Assembly: GCA_964526695.1 (NCBI GenBank)
Contig: CAZGJA010000042.1
Coordinates: 1 to 64,000 of the forward strand
DNA length: 64,000 nt
Source: JABWBH01 sp964526695
GTDB taxonomy: Bacteria; Planctomycetota; Phycisphaerae; UBA1845
Direction of reading: 5' to 3'
The notes beneath the pieces are model-generated. The model had not been told where the DNA came from. It searched no databases and saw only the letters and a program-made list of their open reading frames with translations. Made by a program: the position numbers and the translations under genes. Of the stretch, positions 1 to 7,704 are shown piece by piece (within the stretch, counting starts at the first letter, position 1; every line of letters starts with the position of its first letter).

Positions 1-138
1 GTGCGCGGGCCAGCCGTGCAAGGTCGTGATCCACACCGCCGGACGCATTCGGCATTCCGCGGGCGTCGTCGCCTGGCGCGTCCATTCCAAAAGCTCCACT
101 TCCGACAACCCCGTCTTGACCTGCGGCCGCCTCGCCAT
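1..138 (-). CDS. Start of an unidentified protein, cut by the window edge
   Basis: A leftward reading frame of 46 codons runs off the window. It begins MARRPQVKTGLSEVELLEW and continues without a stop. The start is supported by GGAGGG at 145-150, six bases before the ATG, and by a plausible promoter further upstream. The short, charged N-terminus could be the helix-turn-helix part of a transposase or regulator, but too little is visible to assign a family. It lies just outside the tRNA-integrated element and is probably a chromosomal or neighbouring-element gene. The opposite-strand frames here look like shadows, with no ribosome binding site. Confidence 0.5.
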   Translation of the reverse strand, partial: MARRPQVKTGLSEVELLEWTRQATTPAECRMRPAVWITTLHGWPAH

Positions 139-165
139 CGCCTGCCCTCCTTGCGACGGTGGGCA

Positions 166-195
166 AGGATACAATTACTCTATGTTTGATGTCAA
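166..195 (-). promoter_or_regulatory. Sigma70-like promoter of the leftward gene at the window edge
   Basis: On the minus strand TTGACA (190-195) is separated by 18 bases from TATCCT (166-171), about 30 bases before the ATG at 138. The -35 is perfect and the -10 matches four of six positions. Confidence 0.45.
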
Positions 196-421
196 AGTGG
201 TATCAGAGTGCCGGTAGCTCGTGGCTGGCTTCCATGGTGACGAGAAGCTCATTCTTTCCGAGCTGGGTTCCTTCGGCCTGTGCCGCTTCCAAACCGCCAG
301 TGCCGTGGTAGAATCAAGGGTCGAATGACGTCAAGTAGAGCAGTCCACGTTATTATGTTCTACTCAAGCCCGAGCGTTGTATTCGCGTAAGTCATTGGTT
401 TATATGGGGTTGCGACTGGGT

Positions 422-1680
<1,259 letters not shown>

Positions 1681-1696
1681 TGTTCGTGCCTGATCG

Positions 1697-2002
1697 TTAC
1701 CGCGGATTCTCGTTCGTCAAGCGATCAAGGAACCGGTCGAGTTCTACACGTCGATAAAAAACGCTCTTTGAGACCTGCGTTCCGCGGAGCAGGCCCGCTG
1801 CCCGGTAGCGGGCAAGGGTCTGAGTCGGGTTCTTCAGGCCCGCGATCGTGTTGAGCCGCAAGTAGCGGACGGCCTCCTCCTCGGTCAGGAGGTCCGGGCA
1901 CGGTATCGGCGGTCCTTCCCTGCATTGAATCTGGTCGTACGCCGCGTCAGCCTCGCCTGCATGGACTTCGAGTATCCGTTGCTCGTTGCTTCTCGCGGTC
2001 AT
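1697..2002 (-). CDS. Excisionase-like helix-turn-helix protein
   Basis: A 101-residue protein just upstream of the integrase and in the same direction. The segment CPDLLTEEEAVRYLRLNTIAGLKNP followed by LARYRAAGLLRGTQVSKSVFYRRVELDRFLDRL has the layout of MerR/excisionase-type DNA-binding domains (family HTH_17), where the helix-turn-helix selects a site and a basic wing follows. The start at 2002 was chosen because AGGAGG lies seven bases before it; a start 13 codons earlier lacks such a site. Its likely role is to steer the integrase towards excision or to regulate int. A perfect inverted repeat sits directly upstream. The split motif quoted is for recognition only; no family search was possible. 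Confidence 0.75.
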   Translation of the reverse strand: MTARSNEQRILEVHAGEADAAYDQIQCREGPPIPCPDLLTEEEAVRYLRLNTIAGLKNPTQTLARYRAAGLLRGTQVSKSVFYRRVELDRFLDRLTNENPR

Positions 2003-2020
2003 TCGCCAACCTCCTGCGCA

Positions 2021-2040
2021 TGTACGCTGACTTGCGTACA
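2021..2040. promoter_or_regulatory. Operator 1 of the XRE regulator (inverted repeat)
   Basis: TGTACGC-TGACTT-GCGTACA is a perfect 7+7 inverted repeat upstream of the xis-int pair. A variant, TGTACGC-TGATAT-GCTAACA, lies in front of the XRE-ImmA genes at 3213-3232. Two copies before two promoters suggest one repressor controlling both. Confidence 0.6.
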
Positions 2041-2061
2041 AGGTCCTGCAAAAAAACTTCT

Positions 2062-2796
2062 TCAGCGCTCCTGAGCCTCCGAATCGAACTCGAACTCCAC
2101 CTGCTGCTTGACGGCCGGCTTCAGCAACTTCTGGACCAGTTCACGAGAAAGCAGCGGTCGCGTCCGGGGAATCCGCGGTTGAATGTCTGAGCATCGTATG
2201 GCGGCAGCGGCGAGCGATACGCTGAATCGACGCGCGAGCGGCGGCAGGAATCGACGCCGCCAAAGCGACTCGGCTTCGGGCGTCGTGTCCATGAGCTGAG
2301 CGAAGCATTTCGCGCGTGGTAGGTGCATGGCATCGCACAGCATCAGCAACTCGCGCTCAAGAATCGGGATCGGCATCAGAAACGCGGCGGCGAAGCGGTT
2401 GGCTTCGCGCTCGAACTGATCGTGGCTGCTCAGACCGTAGTCGAGCGTGTCGTGAAACGCTTTCGCAACCTTCGCGTGGAGAATGACGTGGCCAAGCTCG
2501 TGCGCGGCCGTGAATCGCAAGCGGCCTTCGTGGTTGAGCACTTGCTCGTCAATGAGTATCTCGCGCTTGGTCGCCAACGCGGCGCCGAGCACCCCTTCGC
2601 CCAGGTGAGCGAGGTTCGCGTAGCCCAATCGGATGCGGAGCGGTCGCTCGATCCAGGCTTCGACCGGAACTGGTAAGGGGATTTCATCCAGACCCAACCG
2701 CGCCCGGCAGCGCTCCAGGCATTCCCACGCCCGTCGGTTTACGGCGCGCGAGCCCCAGAGTGGCTCGAAGTAGCGGTATGACGGTTTGGCGGGCAC
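2062..2796 (-). CDS. ImmA/IrrE-family metallopeptidase
   Basis: A 244-residue protein with the zinc peptidase signature AAHELGHVILH (HExxH) near residues 96-106 and the downstream zinc ligand and helix in EREANRFAAAFLMP. Members of this family cleave XRE-type repressors to switch mobile elements on after stress. The XRE gene lies immediately upstream (stop at 2800, start here at 2796), so the two form the usual antirepressor/repressor pair. The start is a GTG preceded by AAGGG. The C-terminal 60 residues are basic and not recognised. Confidence 0.88.
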   Translation of the reverse strand: MPAKPSYRYFEPLWGSRAVNRRAWECLERCRARLGLDEIPLPVPVEAWIERPLRIRLGYANLAHLGEGVLGAALATKREILIDEQVLNHEGRLRFTAAHELGHVILHAKVAKAFHDTLDYGLSSHDQFEREANRFAAAFLMPIPILERELLMLCDAMHLPRAKCFAQLMDTTPEAESLWRRRFLPPLARRFSVSLAAAAIRCSDIQPRIPRTRPLLSRELVQKLLKPAVKQQVEFEFDSEAQER

Positions 2797-2799
2797 GGA

Positions 2800-3195
2800 C
2801 TATTTCCCTTTGGATGAACCTTTCGTGGATGACATCTTGCGGGCCTCATCGATCAGCGTGTCCCACTGGTCGCCGGAAAGGCGACGGGCGTTCCGCAGAA
2901 ACTCAGGCACCTTCTCGGCCGTCAGGGGATCCTGTGAGGCAACTTCGGAAACGATGGCGTCGGGTCTGCTCCACCCGGCTCGAAGGTCCGCCTCGGGGAT
3001 ACCGTATGCGACGCTGATTCGCTTGAGGAGATCCTCCGACGGTGTGCGTCGACCAAGTTCCAGGTCGGTCAAGTGGGCCGGAGCGATGTTCAACTGCTTG
3101 GCCATCTCGCGGAGGCCCTTGTCGAGAACGTCCATGCGGCGACCCCGAAGAATCTCGCCAATCGGCTGGGGGCTGGGTTGTGAACGACGGGCCAT
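2800..3195 (-). CDS. XRE-family transcriptional repressor
   Basis: A 131-residue protein. Residues about 10-70 (GLREMAKQLNIAPAHLTDLELGRRTPS then LLKRISVAYGIPEADL) form a Cro/C1-type helix-turn-helix. The C-terminal half (DPLTAEKVPEFLRNARRLS) is short and likely contacts the ImmA partner. GGAGG lies six bases before the ATG. The operator at 3213-3232 overlaps its own promoter region and a second copy precedes xis-int, so the protein probably represses both the switch operon and excision. Cleavage by the ImmA protein would relieve this. Confidence 0.85.
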   Translation of the reverse strand: MARRSQPSPQPIGEILRGRRMDVLDKGLREMAKQLNIAPAHLTDLELGRRTPSEDLLKRISVAYGIPEADLRAGWSRPDAIVSEVASQDPLTAEKVPEFLRNARRLSGDQWDTLIDEARKMSSTKGSSKGK

Positions 3196-3212
3196 AATTC
3201 GCCTCCACGTTT

Positions 3213-3232
3213 TGTACGCTGATATGCTAACA
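3213..3232. promoter_or_regulatory. Operator 2 of the XRE regulator
   Basis: TGTACGC-TGATAT-GCTAACA shares 10 consecutive bases and the same 7-6-7 spacing with the perfect repeat at 2021-2040. It lies about 20 bases upstream of the XRE start codon. Confidence 0.55.
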
Positions 3233-3282
3233 ACCGTCCGGACGAAGTCAAGCCCCTGGCTACGGAATTCTTTGGAACCAGG

Positions 3283-3909
3283 TCAGTCGGCCCGGAAAGC
3301 GGCGAACGGCGGGGCCGGGACACCGAGCGGCCGCTGGTAGCGGTAGCGGCGCAGGGCGACCACTGCGTGGACTAGGTAGGCTGCCGTGACCCCGACATAG
3401 GCGTCGTACGCCAAGCCAAGCTCGTAATCCACGAGCGCCCGGGAGTGGAACAGGACAATGCACGCCGCCAGGGCAGTCAGGCAGGCTGCTCCGACGGCGA
3501 GCATAGCGGCGGTTCCGGTCCGGCCGGCGGTAACGCCCCGTCGGTTGGGATGCTGGGACTGGAAGACCATCAACTCCTCGCCGGCGATGCGGTTGACCAG
3601 CCGCTCGATCTCGTCGATCCGTCGCAAGTGGTCCTCCTTGGAGCGTGCGTGGCCGAGCGTGGTGGACACAATCCAGGACAGGCAGGATGGGATGCCTGCC
3701 AGGAATAGGAGCTGGGTCTCCGGCGGAAGTGCGGGCACGCTCCCCAGCACGACGCCCAATGCGCCCCCAGCGGCCGGGATCCGCTGGTCCATCGCTCGCA
3801 GCCGGAAGAGCAGAAGCTGATAGAGCGCTCGATACTCTTCGATCAGTATTGCAGTCCGCTCGCGATCGGTGAGGCGCGTTGCCGCCCCGGTCAAAAATTC
3901 GTTGGCCAT
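3283..3909 (-). CDS. Membrane protein of unknown function
   Basis: A 208-residue protein beginning MANEFLTGAATRLTDRERT. The start at 3909 was preferred to one 24 codons upstream because GGAGG and GGGGG lie before it. About four membrane helices are visible in two pairs: residues about 45-85 (GALGVVLGS...LFLAGIPSCLSWIV) and about 130-190 (AAMLAVGAACLTALAACIVLF, then VTAAYLVHAVVAL). Between them is a soluble stretch with a charged helix (RSKEDHLRRIDEIERLVNRI). The layout recalls small membrane effectors of defence islands but no family signature is recognised. It is divergent from the cupin gene, which starts 91 bases away. Confidence 0.65.
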   Translation of the reverse strand: MANEFLTGAATRLTDRERTAILIEEYRALYQLLLFRLRAMDQRIPAAGGALGVVLGSVPALPPETQLLFLAGIPSCLSWIVSTTLGHARSKEDHLRRIDEIERLVNRIAGEELMVFQSQHPNRRGVTAGRTGTAAMLAVGAACLTALAACIVLFHSRALVDYELGLAYDAYVGVTAAYLVHAVVALRRYRYQRPLGVPAPPFAAFRAD

Positions 3910-3999
3910 CCCCCTTGTACCTCCTCGGCAAGTACCGTACATGTACCTAACTTCGATGCGTCCATCGTCTCGACGATTCAAACCGGAAGGAGGTGCGGG

Positions 4000-4674
4000 A
4001 TGTCGATGATGCAGACGGACTTGACGCTGAAACGCAAGGAGAGCACTGGCAGTCTGGCGCTGATGCGGCTTTTCGAGTTGGCGCGGGCTGGGCTCGCGTC
4101 GTGCGGCTCAACGGGTTGCGCGTCGTTTCGCCGGTCGATGCGGCTCGGTTTCCCCGAACTCGACGGAGCTTCAGTCGGAGGGCTGGTGGCGGCGGCGGAG
4201 TCGGAATTTCCGCTCACGTTGCGGTCACCGTTCGAGGACACCGAGAGCATCGCCGGAGCGGTCTGGCGGGGCAGCGACCTGTTTGATGGTGCCGATGACG
4301 GCCTGGTCATGCTCAGATTTGACAAGGGGACTCTCGATCTGCCGATGCACGTGCATGAACACTCGGACCGCTTCATCATCGCGCTGGGCGGAGCGGGCTT
4401 CTTCCACGTGTCGAATGAAACGCTCGACCGATTCGCTGCTTCGGATTTGCGCGCCGTGCCAGTGCGAGCCGGGGACGCGATTGCATTCTCCCGCGGCTTG
4501 ATGCACACGTTCAGCGCCCCGAGCGAAACGCTTCTGCTTCTGTCGTATCACGCGCCGCTGGTCGAACTCGATGATCCTCGCCAGTTCACGTTGCCGTCCA
4601 TCGTGTGGACGCCGCGAATGGGCCAGGCATTCGCTCGGGAATCGACGTGTGATCGCGGCTTGGAAGTACGCTAG
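4000..4674 (+). CDS. Cupin-domain protein
   Basis: A 224-residue protein with strong AAGGAGG seven bases before the ATG. The C-terminal two thirds form one cupin barrel: metal-binding motif HVHEHSDRF (residues about 116-124), then PVRAGDAIAF, and the second His in LMHTFSAPSE. Cupins of this size act as metal-dependent enzymes or small-ligand sensors; the substrate cannot be predicted. The N-terminal 70 residues contain LALMRLFELARAGLASCG and no recognised domain. A UUCG hairpin (CGAGC-TTCG-GCTCG, 4685-4698) follows the stop. The gene lies between the element's switch region and the structured RNA region. Confidence 0.75.
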   Translation: MSMMQTDLTLKRKESTGSLALMRLFELARAGLASCGSTGCASFRRSMRLGFPELDGASVGGLVAAAESEFPLTLRSPFEDTESIAGAVWRGSDLFDGADDGLVMLRFDKGTLDLPMHVHEHSDRFIIALGGAGFFHVSNETLDRFAASDLRAVPVRAGDAIAFSRGLMHTFSAPSETLLLLSYHAPLVELDDPRQFTLPSIVWTPRMGQAFARESTCDRGLEVR

Positions 4675-4679
4675 GCTCG

Positions 4680-6140
4680 CGGCGCGAGCTTCGGCTCGTG
4701 GTCGTCAGTAACGGATATCATGTTGCGCGACGCCATTCAGACCGGGCGGCATCACCCGTTCAACTCGGCCTTACCAACCGAGCCAAGGGCACGGCCTAAC
4801 CAACCGTGATGATGCCGACCCGTAGAGCCGGATGCGTCGAGAGGCGCTTGTCCGGCTCGACGGAGGCTCGCGGAATCAAAACTCGACACGGCGCCAACTG
4901 CGTCGAGCGAATCTCCGCGTTCTATCCGATGCGTTGTCCCGGAATCGGGGCGACGGAGAAAAGCCCCGCACTCATCGGTTTCTCGCCGGTGGGTGCGGGG
5001 CCGTCGCAATCAAAGGTGGTGCGTCCGCCGCACGGCGGACAAATCCCCCCACGGGGTTCGGACCACAGTCTCGATTCAGCGGGACAACTCGGGTGAGAGT
5101 CCCGTCAGGTTCGTTCAACGTCGGCCGGCGTGGGGAGCTTTCGTGCCCGCAAGGGCCGGAACCGGGCTGTGACCAGCTCGGCGATCGGGTGAGATAAGCC
5201 CGACGGTGAAAAGCTCAACCATGAAAGGCCCGCAAGGGCTTGTCGGTCATTGCCAGCCAAAGACGGAGCCGAATCGCGAATGGTTCAGGTCGGCGGATAA
5301 GCGGGTGCTTCTTGTTTCGACCCGCAGAAATCGTCACCGTTTCGGTGGCGGAAACTCTGCCTCGGCGGGAGCCGGTGCAGACGACCTGAACTCGACGGGT
5401 ATCACCGTCTAGCAACGTGATTGGCTGGTGGAAGATTGCGACTAATCCGGGAAGGGCTTGAGCAGCCGGGTTGGTTCCCGGTGCCTGGTCTGGTCGGCCA
5501 GGTGCTTCAAACGCTCAAGTCCGGGAGTGTGCCTTCAGTAGAAGCGGCCGGGAGGCCGGCGAGCGTGGCTGCAAGGCAGTGGCCGCTCGTTCGCGCCGGG
5601 GCTGGTAACCTCGGCAATCGCGACGACGAAAGAGGCGACGGGTTCATACCCGGTCTGAATGGCGTACTTGATGAGGCGCAAGCGCCTCGCAAGTCCCTTG
5701 GATGGGGCCTACGTGGCTGCACGCGGCCGGTCTTGGCGGACCGGCGGCTTGTGGCGCACGGAATGACGATGACAGGCCACGTGTGCCTTGCACACGGGCG
5801 GTTGTCGTTGGGGTTCCTGCTTGGGGCAGTTCCATTACAGGGGGCGGTCAACTTGGAAACAAGTTCGACCGCCCCGGTCGGCGAGCAGCAACGTGCCGGA
5901 GTCGGTCGCATGGATGCGACCGATGTGATGGCTGGCTGCGATAGGTGAGGGCGGTTGGAGACGATGGCGTCGGGCGATAGCGGGGCGACCGTAACCGGTC
6001 GCGACATATTCAGATTCCCGCGAGTCCGAGCTGCGTCCTGCCGCCGCTTCCCGCAAGTGACTGCTGAGCAAAGCGCACGGTTTCCATGCGGAAACGCATA
6101 ACGGCTTCGGGGATTGTGCCGTAAACAATCCCCACCTTTT
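4680..6140 (+). ncRNA. Large structured RNA candidate (about 1.4 kb)
   Basis: No convincing gene lies here, but strong stem-loops succeed one another. Examples: 4825-4858 (8 bp plus a 5 bp inner stem, loop GAGA), 4932-4955 (10 bp with three GU pairs, loop GAAT), 4963-5001 (9+6 bp), 5023-5040 (7 bp), 5145-5156 and 5226-5241 (both loop GCAA), 5301-5325, 5333-5351, 5545-5558 (loop GGGA), 5673-5688, 5780-5796, 5841-5875 (15 bp with one bulged C, loop GAAA), 5902-5923 (9 bp, loop TGGA), 5985-6002 and 6080-6095. GNRA loops appear in plus-strand reading, a terminator-like stem ends the region, and a protein gene of the same direction follows, so the RNA is probably rightward. No match to a known large RNA class (group II intron domain V, HEARO, GOLLD) was recognised. 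Confidence 0.6.
6109..6140 (+). terminator. Terminator-like stem at the end of the structured region
   Basis: GGGGATTGT (6109-6117) pairs perfectly with ACAATCCCC (6125-6133) around a 7-base loop, followed by ACCTTTT. It could end the RNA or control read-through into the gene at 6167. Confidence 0.55.
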
Positions 6141-6166
6141 GGGCAGTATCAGGCGTTGGGCGGGGA

Positions 6167-6778
6167 ATGCAGTATCGGTGCGTGGCGACTTCGGTGGAGG
6201 GTTTCGTTCAACAAGTGGGGGTCGCGTATTTGGCGCGGGGCTATTGGTTCTACGTCTCCGGCCGAATCCCGCCCAACAAAGATCCCGAGCACGTCGATCA
6301 GAAATTGATCGCCCGCTACGGCATCGCGGTTTCGCAAAAGGAACGCTGCCGCCGCAAGCGCGCCGGCCTAGCCAACATGCAGTACATCCGCCACGAACGA
6401 TTCTTCCTGATGATGGCGACGCACGGAAAGCACGCTTTCTTTGATGACGAGGCCGGGCAGGTGAGAGACGCTCGGCGGCTTGCGATTCGCTATGCGGGAT
6501 ACTCGCTTTCGCACCGGAACGGACGAGCATCGGTGCGAATCGCGCCGGAGGAATATGCGCGTCTGAAGCCGTACTTCCTGGAACTCGCCTGCCATCGGCC
6601 TGTGGAATCGCTGGCGACTGAACTCGCACGGGTGCGCTTCCAACCCTACGCGCCGGTCCGGGTGCAACTCCTGAACATCTGGCGGGCGGTCAATCGTGCC
6701 CGGAAAACCGCCGGCCTAGAAAACGTGCCGGTCGAATGTGTGCCCTGGCGGCGGACAATCGTCCTACCGTTTGGCTGA
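6167..6778 (+). CDS. Basic 203-residue protein following the structured RNA
   Basis: Begins MQYRCVATSVEGFVQQVG. It is rich in Arg, Lys, Tyr and His (RYGIAVSQKERCRRKRAGLA, then RRTIVLPFG at the end). The phrases RGYWFYVSG, MQYIRHERFFLMMATHG and RIAPEEYARLKPYFLELA look like a folded domain, but I cannot name the family. I have an impression of having seen similar proteins in planctomycete genomes, which I cannot verify. No catalytic motif of a nuclease, maturase or transposase is obvious. A weak GGCGGGG precedes the ATG. It lies 26 bases after the terminator-like stem, so it may bind or act with the RNA. Confidence 0.75.
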   Translation: MQYRCVATSVEGFVQQVGVAYLARGYWFYVSGRIPPNKDPEHVDQKLIARYGIAVSQKERCRRKRAGLANMQYIRHERFFLMMATHGKHAFFDDEAGQVRDARRLAIRYAGYSLSHRNGRASVRIAPEEYARLKPYFLELACHRPVESLATELARVRFQPYAPVRVQLLNIWRAVNRARKTAGLENVPVECVPWRRTIVLPFG

Positions 6779-6844
6779 CCTGGGCCAAATGTCCAATGGA
6801 GGAATGAATGGAGGTTTCAACGTCGAGCGAAAGGAGGTGTTTGC

Positions 6845-7063
6845 ATGGGTTGGTGGCAGACCGCGAGCGGCGGCGTCATCGGCGACGGGCCGGCCAACAT
6901 CATCGACCAATTCGATGAAGGCTGGACGGAGCCGTGCCAGATTCCGCCCGGGGTCCGCGCGGAGATCGCCGCGTGCTACGAGGAGGCGTTCGGCCGGGGC
7001 CCGACGGAGCAGGAGCTTGATGAGCTGCTGATCTTCTGTGGGTCCGGGACCGGCGATGGTTGA
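6845..7063 (+). CDS. Small acidic protein of unknown function
   Basis: A 72-residue protein, MGWWQTASGGVIGDGPANII and so on, preceded by a strong AAAGGAGGT seven bases before the ATG. It is acidic (EEAFGRGPTEQELDELLIF) with two Cys (CQIPP, ACYEEAF) and a possible C-terminal helix. No family is recognised. It lies 66 bases downstream of the 203-residue gene in the same direction and may be co-transcribed with it. Confidence 0.65.
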   Translation: MGWWQTASGGVIGDGPANIIDQFDEGWTEPCQIPPGVRAEIAACYEEAFGRGPTEQELDELLIFCGSGTGDG

Positions 7064-7089
7064 AGCTCGAACGAAGGGAGGTGAACAAG

Positions 7090-7345
7090 GCTTTGTCGGG
7101 TTGTGCCAAAACAACCCGCAGTTTCGACGGAGGGGGACGCAAGTCGTAGGCACTACGACTGCCTGACAAACCTGCCCTTGGTTGAGGATTGGACCGGGAA
7201 GAGACGGCGGTTCACCTGTTGAATCGACGTGCTGAGGTGCGTCCCGGACACAGCACCCGGTGCTGTGTCGCGCCCCGTAACGGCTTGCCTGTCCAGGAAG
7301 CTCCGCGGGTACGCTGACCAGTTTTCTTGCTGAAAAACTGGTCAT
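7090..7345 (+). ncRNA. Second hairpin-rich non-coding stretch
   Basis: Between 7064 and 7455 there is no convincing gene. Four strong hairpins are visible: 7097-7118 (CGGGTTGT/ACAACCCG), 7142-7160 (8 bp, loop GCA), 7247-7269 (GACACAGCA/TGCTGTGTC) and 7315-7344 (TGACCAGTTTT/AAAACTGGTCA, 11 bp, 8-base loop). They may be a small RNA, a continuation of the structured module upstream, or a leader of the restriction-modification genes. The strand is assumed from the flanking genes. Confidence 0.4.
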
Positions 7346-7394
7346 GCAGGCGTGACCGCGGCCAATGGTCCTGGGTGGACGAGGGAAATCGCGG

Positions 7395-7423
7395 TTGACG
7401 AGTCTATCATGCTCTGATAGATA
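7395..7423 (+). promoter_or_regulatory. Promoter with embedded operator before the RM island
   Basis: TTGACG (7395-7400), a 17-base spacer and TAGATA (7418-7423) form a promoter. The perfect inverted repeat TCTATCA-TGCTC-TGATAGA (7403-7421) lies between and over these boxes, so a bound protein would block it. The helix-turn-helix protein encoded next is the natural candidate. Confidence 0.5.
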
Positions 7424-7455
7424 GCGCTCATGCGAAGGTGTGCGGGAGCGTGAAC

Positions 7456-7704
7456 GTGTACAGACGGTCGGAGCAAATCGAGAACCGCTTGCAAACCCTG
7501 ATCCGGTTGATCCGGCAGGGGAAGTACTCCACACCGATGCTCGCCACGGCCCTGAAGGTCTCGCAGCCGACGATTTCACGGTGCCTCACGGCCCTACGCG
7601 AGCGCGGGTACTCGATTCGAGCGGTCAATGATGGCGGGAGTTGGGCGTACGAACTCGCCGGCGAGCCCGGCAAGTCGAACGGCAAGAAGGGTGGTGCATC
7701 GTGA
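7456..7704 (+). CDS. Winged-helix regulator, likely controller of the RM genes
   Basis: About 82 residues. EQIENRLQTLIRLIRQGKYSTPMLATALKVSQPTISRCLTALRERGYSIRAVNDGG is a classical winged helix (HTH_11 type) split here only for description. A basic tail follows. The start is uncertain: GTG at 7456 has GGAG seven bases upstream, GTG at 7450 and 7438 are alternatives. The stop overlaps the GTG start of the methyltransferase (GTGA), so translation is coupled. By analogy with RM controllers it would delay or balance expression through the operator at 7403-7421. Confidence 0.72.
   Translation: MYRRSEQIENRLQTLIRLIRQGKYSTPMLATALKVSQPTISRCLTALRERGYSIRAVNDGGSWAYELAGEPGKSNGKKGGAS

Noticed and set aside
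5841..5875. Group II intron domain V
   Set aside because: The stem has a GAAA loop but no AGC/CGC triad and no two-base bulge, and no maturase gene is present.
5421..5948. 175-codon plus-strand open frame in the structured region
   Set aside because: The frame runs through several perfect stem-loops, lacks a ribosome binding site and has no protein-like pattern.
7309..7318. Third copy of the XRE operator (GTACGCTGA)
   Set aside because: Only nine bases match, the second arm is absent, and the bases belong to the hairpin at 7315-7344.
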